A stretch of 64,000 nt of DNA from NCBI GenBank assembly GCA_024734495.1, contig JALMQS010000104.1, positions 434,001 to 498,000 of the forward strand, in the 5' to 3' direction. Of the stretch, positions 60,527 to 64,000 are shown piece by piece. The stretch is from Forficula auricularia. Its lineage: Eukaryota; Arthropoda; Insecta; Dermaptera; Forficulidae. Numbering within the stretch: position 1 is the first letter of the stretch; every line of letters begins with the position of its first letter. The notes beneath the pieces are model-generated. The model made no database searches. It worked only from the letters and a program-made list of their open reading frames with translations, and was not told the DNA's origin. Both the position numbers and the translations under genes were made by a program.

Positions 60527-60818
60527 ATCACTGATTCTTAAGCTATGAGTCGCGCAGAATCAGAACCATATATTTTACTACATTTATTTTCAATAAGTTA
60601 AAACATATTTTAATTTGTTGAATATATTATAAAAAATAAAAATATTAAAAACATGCTTTTTCATTAAATTTTCCCTGGGTCGAAAAATAGGTTTGTTTAT
60701 CTTAATTGTACAAAAAAATTACATCATTGTAAAGTTGTAAAAAAGACTTTTTTTGGGGTCGCGACATGAACATATTTCTCAAAATTGGATCACGTCTTAA
60801 AAAGGTTGAGAACCAAAG
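60527..60818. mobile_element. hAT-like non-autonomous relic
   Basis: The ends CACTGATTCTTAAGC and AAAGGTTGAGAACCAAAG with inner GAGTCGCGC and GGGGTCGCG resemble the ends of 44678-45021 and 20389-20850. No target duplication could be defined. A similar but shorter end lies at 60261. Confidence 0.45.
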
Positions 60819-61386
60819 TTGAGCTTAAACTAAAATGCTAATAACTTCTGAATTTGTACTTTACACTTATAGAAAATTATTAGAAAAAAGATATTCACAG
60901 TTTGAGCCATTTATTAGTATATTTAAAATGTTCATGGAGTTATTATTTTTTATTATTAATAATAAGAAAAAATTTCATCAGCTATTAGGCATGCATGCCA
61001 TAATTAAGGTAAGTTATTGAATATTTCAATTAAAATTTCAGAAAAGAAATTCTTAAATTTATATAAGTATATAATAGTTTAATAACAGGATGGCCTTTAA
61101 TTCTACAGAGCAAAACATACATATAAGAAATAAAAAAATAAAGTCAATTTGGGGTCTTAAAGGCAAACTAGACAACGGGTAGTGGTGGCCTTTAATTATT
61201 TTTCTCTTTACATATTCATCATTAAATTTATTTTCTAAACTGAAAATAACTTTAATAATTACAATTTTTTATAAAACAACAGCATTTTGTTTATTTTTTG
61301 TTCGGAAACAATTATTGTACTAAGATTTTAACGGCCATGTCTTGATCAATATATGTGCCCATAATTATGAAAGTGGTGGTCTAAGT

Positions 61387-62088
61387 CAGGGGTCTTCAAC
61401 GTTTTACAAATCAAGGGCCAAATTTTTTTTTTTTTTCTGAACAGCGGGCCGGACCCAGACCCTCTGATTTGGGGGGGGGGGGGGGGGGCGGTCGCCGGTA
61501 TATAAGATCTACCTTTGATTTCGGAAGTGTGTCGCGATCGAATTGTCCAAGCGGGAGGGGGGGGGGGCAGGGCAGAGACGCCCCTCCCCCACATAGAACT
61601 TTTATTTTCTTCAATTTTAAAATTTAATTAAATGAATTTAACTTTAAAGGACATCATAGATATTAGTTGAAATATTTTTACATTGCATATCAGAGAGGTT
61701 CGTCGCCGGAATCGAACCCAAGCGCTAACTAAGCTTGCCGGGCCAGTAGCCAAACCCAAGAGACCAGACCTTAAGGGTTTGGCTACTGGCCCGGCAAGCT
61801 TAGTTAACGCTTGGGTTCGATTCCCAAGGGGACGAACTCTCTGATATGCAATGTAAAAATATTTCAACTAATATCTATGATGTCCTTTAAAGTTAAATTC
61901 ATTTAATAATATTATATACTGGCTTGATTTTTGAAATAATTTCCATCTTTTTTCAAAAAAAGATACTTAAATCTTTGTTTTCACTGTTAAAATTTAATGT
62001 TATAAAAAAATAAAAATCTAAAAATTATTTTTTGTCGTTATTGAGAGTGCTGTTGGCGGGATTCGGGGGCGCAGGTTGAAGACCCTTG
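61387..62088. mobile_element. hAT-like element with a nested tRNA-like foldback
   Basis: TIRs CAGGGGTCTTCAAC and GTTGAAGACCCTTG. Flanks GTCTAAGT and TTCTAAGT match at 7 of 8 bases. Long G runs lie at 61471 and 61557. A foldback with tRNA-like sequence (61635-61905) is inserted in the middle. Confidence 0.8.
61635..61905. repeat. Foldback with tRNA-like arms
   Basis: The arms (61635-61765 and 61775-61905) are near-perfect complements and begin TTTAACTTTAAAGGACATCA. Each arm holds a tRNA-like module: TTGGCTACTGGCCCGG, then GGGTTCGATTCCC 35 bases on. These resemble pol III A and B boxes. It is therefore an inverted pair of a tRNA-derived short element. Confidence 0.75.
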
Positions 62089-64000
62089 TTCTAAGTCATT
62101 GATTGTTAGTTTCGAGATATTTAAAGTTTTATAAAATAAATAAGATTCGAATTCTGTATAATGAGAACTAGAAATCCACTTAACGGTTCAATTTTATGCG
62201 ATTTTTCAAAACCGACTTCTTATTACTGTACTTTTTAAATGGATGGAACATAAAATATGAAAAAACTATTTTTTTAATTTTTTGACTTTGATCACTTTCA
62301 TAATTATGGACACATATAAGAATTACATTCATTTATTGATTCATTTTACTTTACCATACAGGGTATAGAAAAAAATTGAAATATACTAGATCCTAGTGTA
62401 TTAATTTTAATTCAACGGTAGGGATTTTATCGGCTATTAAAGTACCGTCCGGGGCTTCCCCTCACGCTACTCCATCTGGTTCTTGTACCAAAATATTTGT
62501 ATTCCTAAAACGGAAAAATGATAAGATTTTGGGTTCTTAGGGTTTGGAAATGCAGAAAACTTATTTTTATTAATGATTTTATTAAGATTTTAATGTGAAG
62601 CATAGTTCTCTCAAGGGGGTGAGGTCCAAGTGCTCCTGGGGGTCGTGACATGTCTTTTAAAGGGGATATGTTGGAAAAAAAGACACTTATTCCATAATAA
62701 GGGCTCGCTTCTGATTTTGCGTCCCGGCCCCGAAATTTCATGAGATGTCTATGATGTGAAGTCATAATACAGGCAAAAAAAAAAATTATAAAAAGTTTAT
62801 TATTTAATTAATAATAGAGCGCCTCTAGCTTTCTCCAATTAATTACTGAATCTACAAATCAATATATTTTTAAATGTCTATTCATTTGACCATGAAACCC
62901 TTATTACGCAAGGGGATCTTTAAACATCGAAATCACTTGAATAATATTTTATTAAAAATTTTAAAATTTGTATCCCTTTACAATTTGCACTCTTCAATTT
63001 TTGAATGAATAAATTTATATTTGCCTCTGGTTACTCAAGAGACGATAGTACATAAATCCCTAAAATAAATGTTTTAATTTTTCTTGTAGAATGAAAAAGA
63101 CATATCCTAATTATAATTCGCTTAATTTTTATCTATGAATATGCATATTTAATTTTAAATTTACTTTTATTTTAATTATTATATTGATTTGGGTTGGCAA
63201 TGGCAATTAAACAAGATGGCTGCTTCAAATTGAATCTATTTGACATCTAATTAATTACAAATCAACTTTATATTTAATTAAATTAAATATTATAATGGTA
63301 TGTTTTGATATTCTATATATTTTTCTAAATAATTTTTAACTTTGTTAACATTTGCATTTTTTTGTTCATCCATTTTTGTTGAATGTTTCTTTGCAATATT
63401 CATTTCTTATAATTTTTTACCTTTATTTAAATTTTAATCATTATTCAATGATTATCAATTTCAAATTAAAACATAAAATTTAATATAGGAGTTCACATTT
63501 CCCGATATAAATAAACTTAGGTATTTATATTCAATTTGGGATAAGTCATTCTATGGCCCCTTCGAATTTTGAAGAAATTCAAAATTCGAAACATTCAACT
63601 ACTTTTATTTAAATTATTATATTCAGTGGTGGATTAGGAAATTATTTAAAGTAACATTATAATAAATTATTTCTGAGGTGTTTCCAAATTTTTTTGTTTA
63701 CCAGATGTGAAGTAATGTGTGATTGAATTGAGGAATCCAATTTAATCTGTTTTAAAAGGTGTACCTACATTTATATATAATGTTTCAGTTCATTATTTCT
63801 GAAACTTCACCAGCACCTGCGATAAAGAAAGTGACAATTCTGTAAGTTTTAGTCTATGGATCATAATAAGTATGCTGAAAAATTCTCTTTTTTGATGTAC
63901 ATTACTTTGAAAGCAGGCTACCCCTTAACAAAAGTGTAAAAAATGTAAAAAAGATCCTTCAGAGAGGTCTTGAAAAGAAAATTAATGAAAAAACATAGAT
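62089..64000. other. A+T-rich 3' flank, nothing recognised
   Basis: No gene was seen. A small hairpin lies near 63550-63580 (GAATTTTGAAGAAATTCAAAATTC). The minus-strand frame at 62505-62765 has no domain I recognise. Confidence 0.5.

Noticed and set aside
61775..61830. Functional tRNA gene
   Set aside because: A- and B-box-like strings exist, but I could not fit an acceptor stem and anticodon arm, and it sits in a foldback. Called tRNA-derived instead.

Overview
The window is animal nuclear DNA, very A+T rich, with introns packed with repeats. It holds essentially one gene, read left to right over about 46 kb. Ten coding exons, joined by eye from splice sites, reading phase and homology, give a KH-domain RNA-binding protein of the FUBP/KHSRP family. 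The C-terminal half carries two copies of a short [12 protein letters not shown] motif. In Drosophila P-element somatic inhibitor (Psi) such 'AB' motifs bind the U1 snRNP protein U1-70K, so I call the gene Psi-like. This, the long GGN-coded glycine tracts and the non-LTR/hAT repertoire suggest an arthropod. I cannot name the species.

Layout. 1-1664: upstream flank or a 5' intron with foldback repeats. 1665-1878, 11126-11421, 19001-19303, 25746-~25924, 32975-33266, 34595-35026, 39976-40112, 42286-42513, 44104-44257 and 47721-47830: the ten coding exons. They encode KH1, a Gly-rich linker, a KH3-like domain, a second Gly-rich linker, a KH4-like domain, a Pro/Gly-rich linker, AB motif 1, AB motif 2, and a Gly/Pro/Tyr/Gln-rich tail. 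47831-64000: 3' UTR candidates and repeat-rich flank, with no second gene I can support. No KH2 is visible where the family has it. The exon 3/exon 4 junction is out of phase by one base.

The most interesting feature lies in the introns. A family of about 145 nt occurs 14 times: once in intron 1, eight times in intron 2 and five times in intron 4. All copies are on the host-gene strand. Each reads as hairpin, ANANNA hinge, hairpin, ACA, and compensatory changes support the 3' hairpin. This is the architecture of an H/ACA-box snoRNA, so the gene looks like the host of an expanded intronic H/ACA-like RNA cluster.

Most of the rest is mobile-element debris: long foldback (inverted-repeat) elements, many nested in the TA-rich centres of others; several hAT-like elements with 8-bp target duplications; three non-LTR retrotransposon fragments (RNase H-bearing, CR1/Jockey-like, and R2-like endonuclease); a two-copy TIR family with TTAA at its ends; and foldbacks carrying tRNA-like B boxes. 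All calls come from reading the sequence; no alignment, folding or database search was run.
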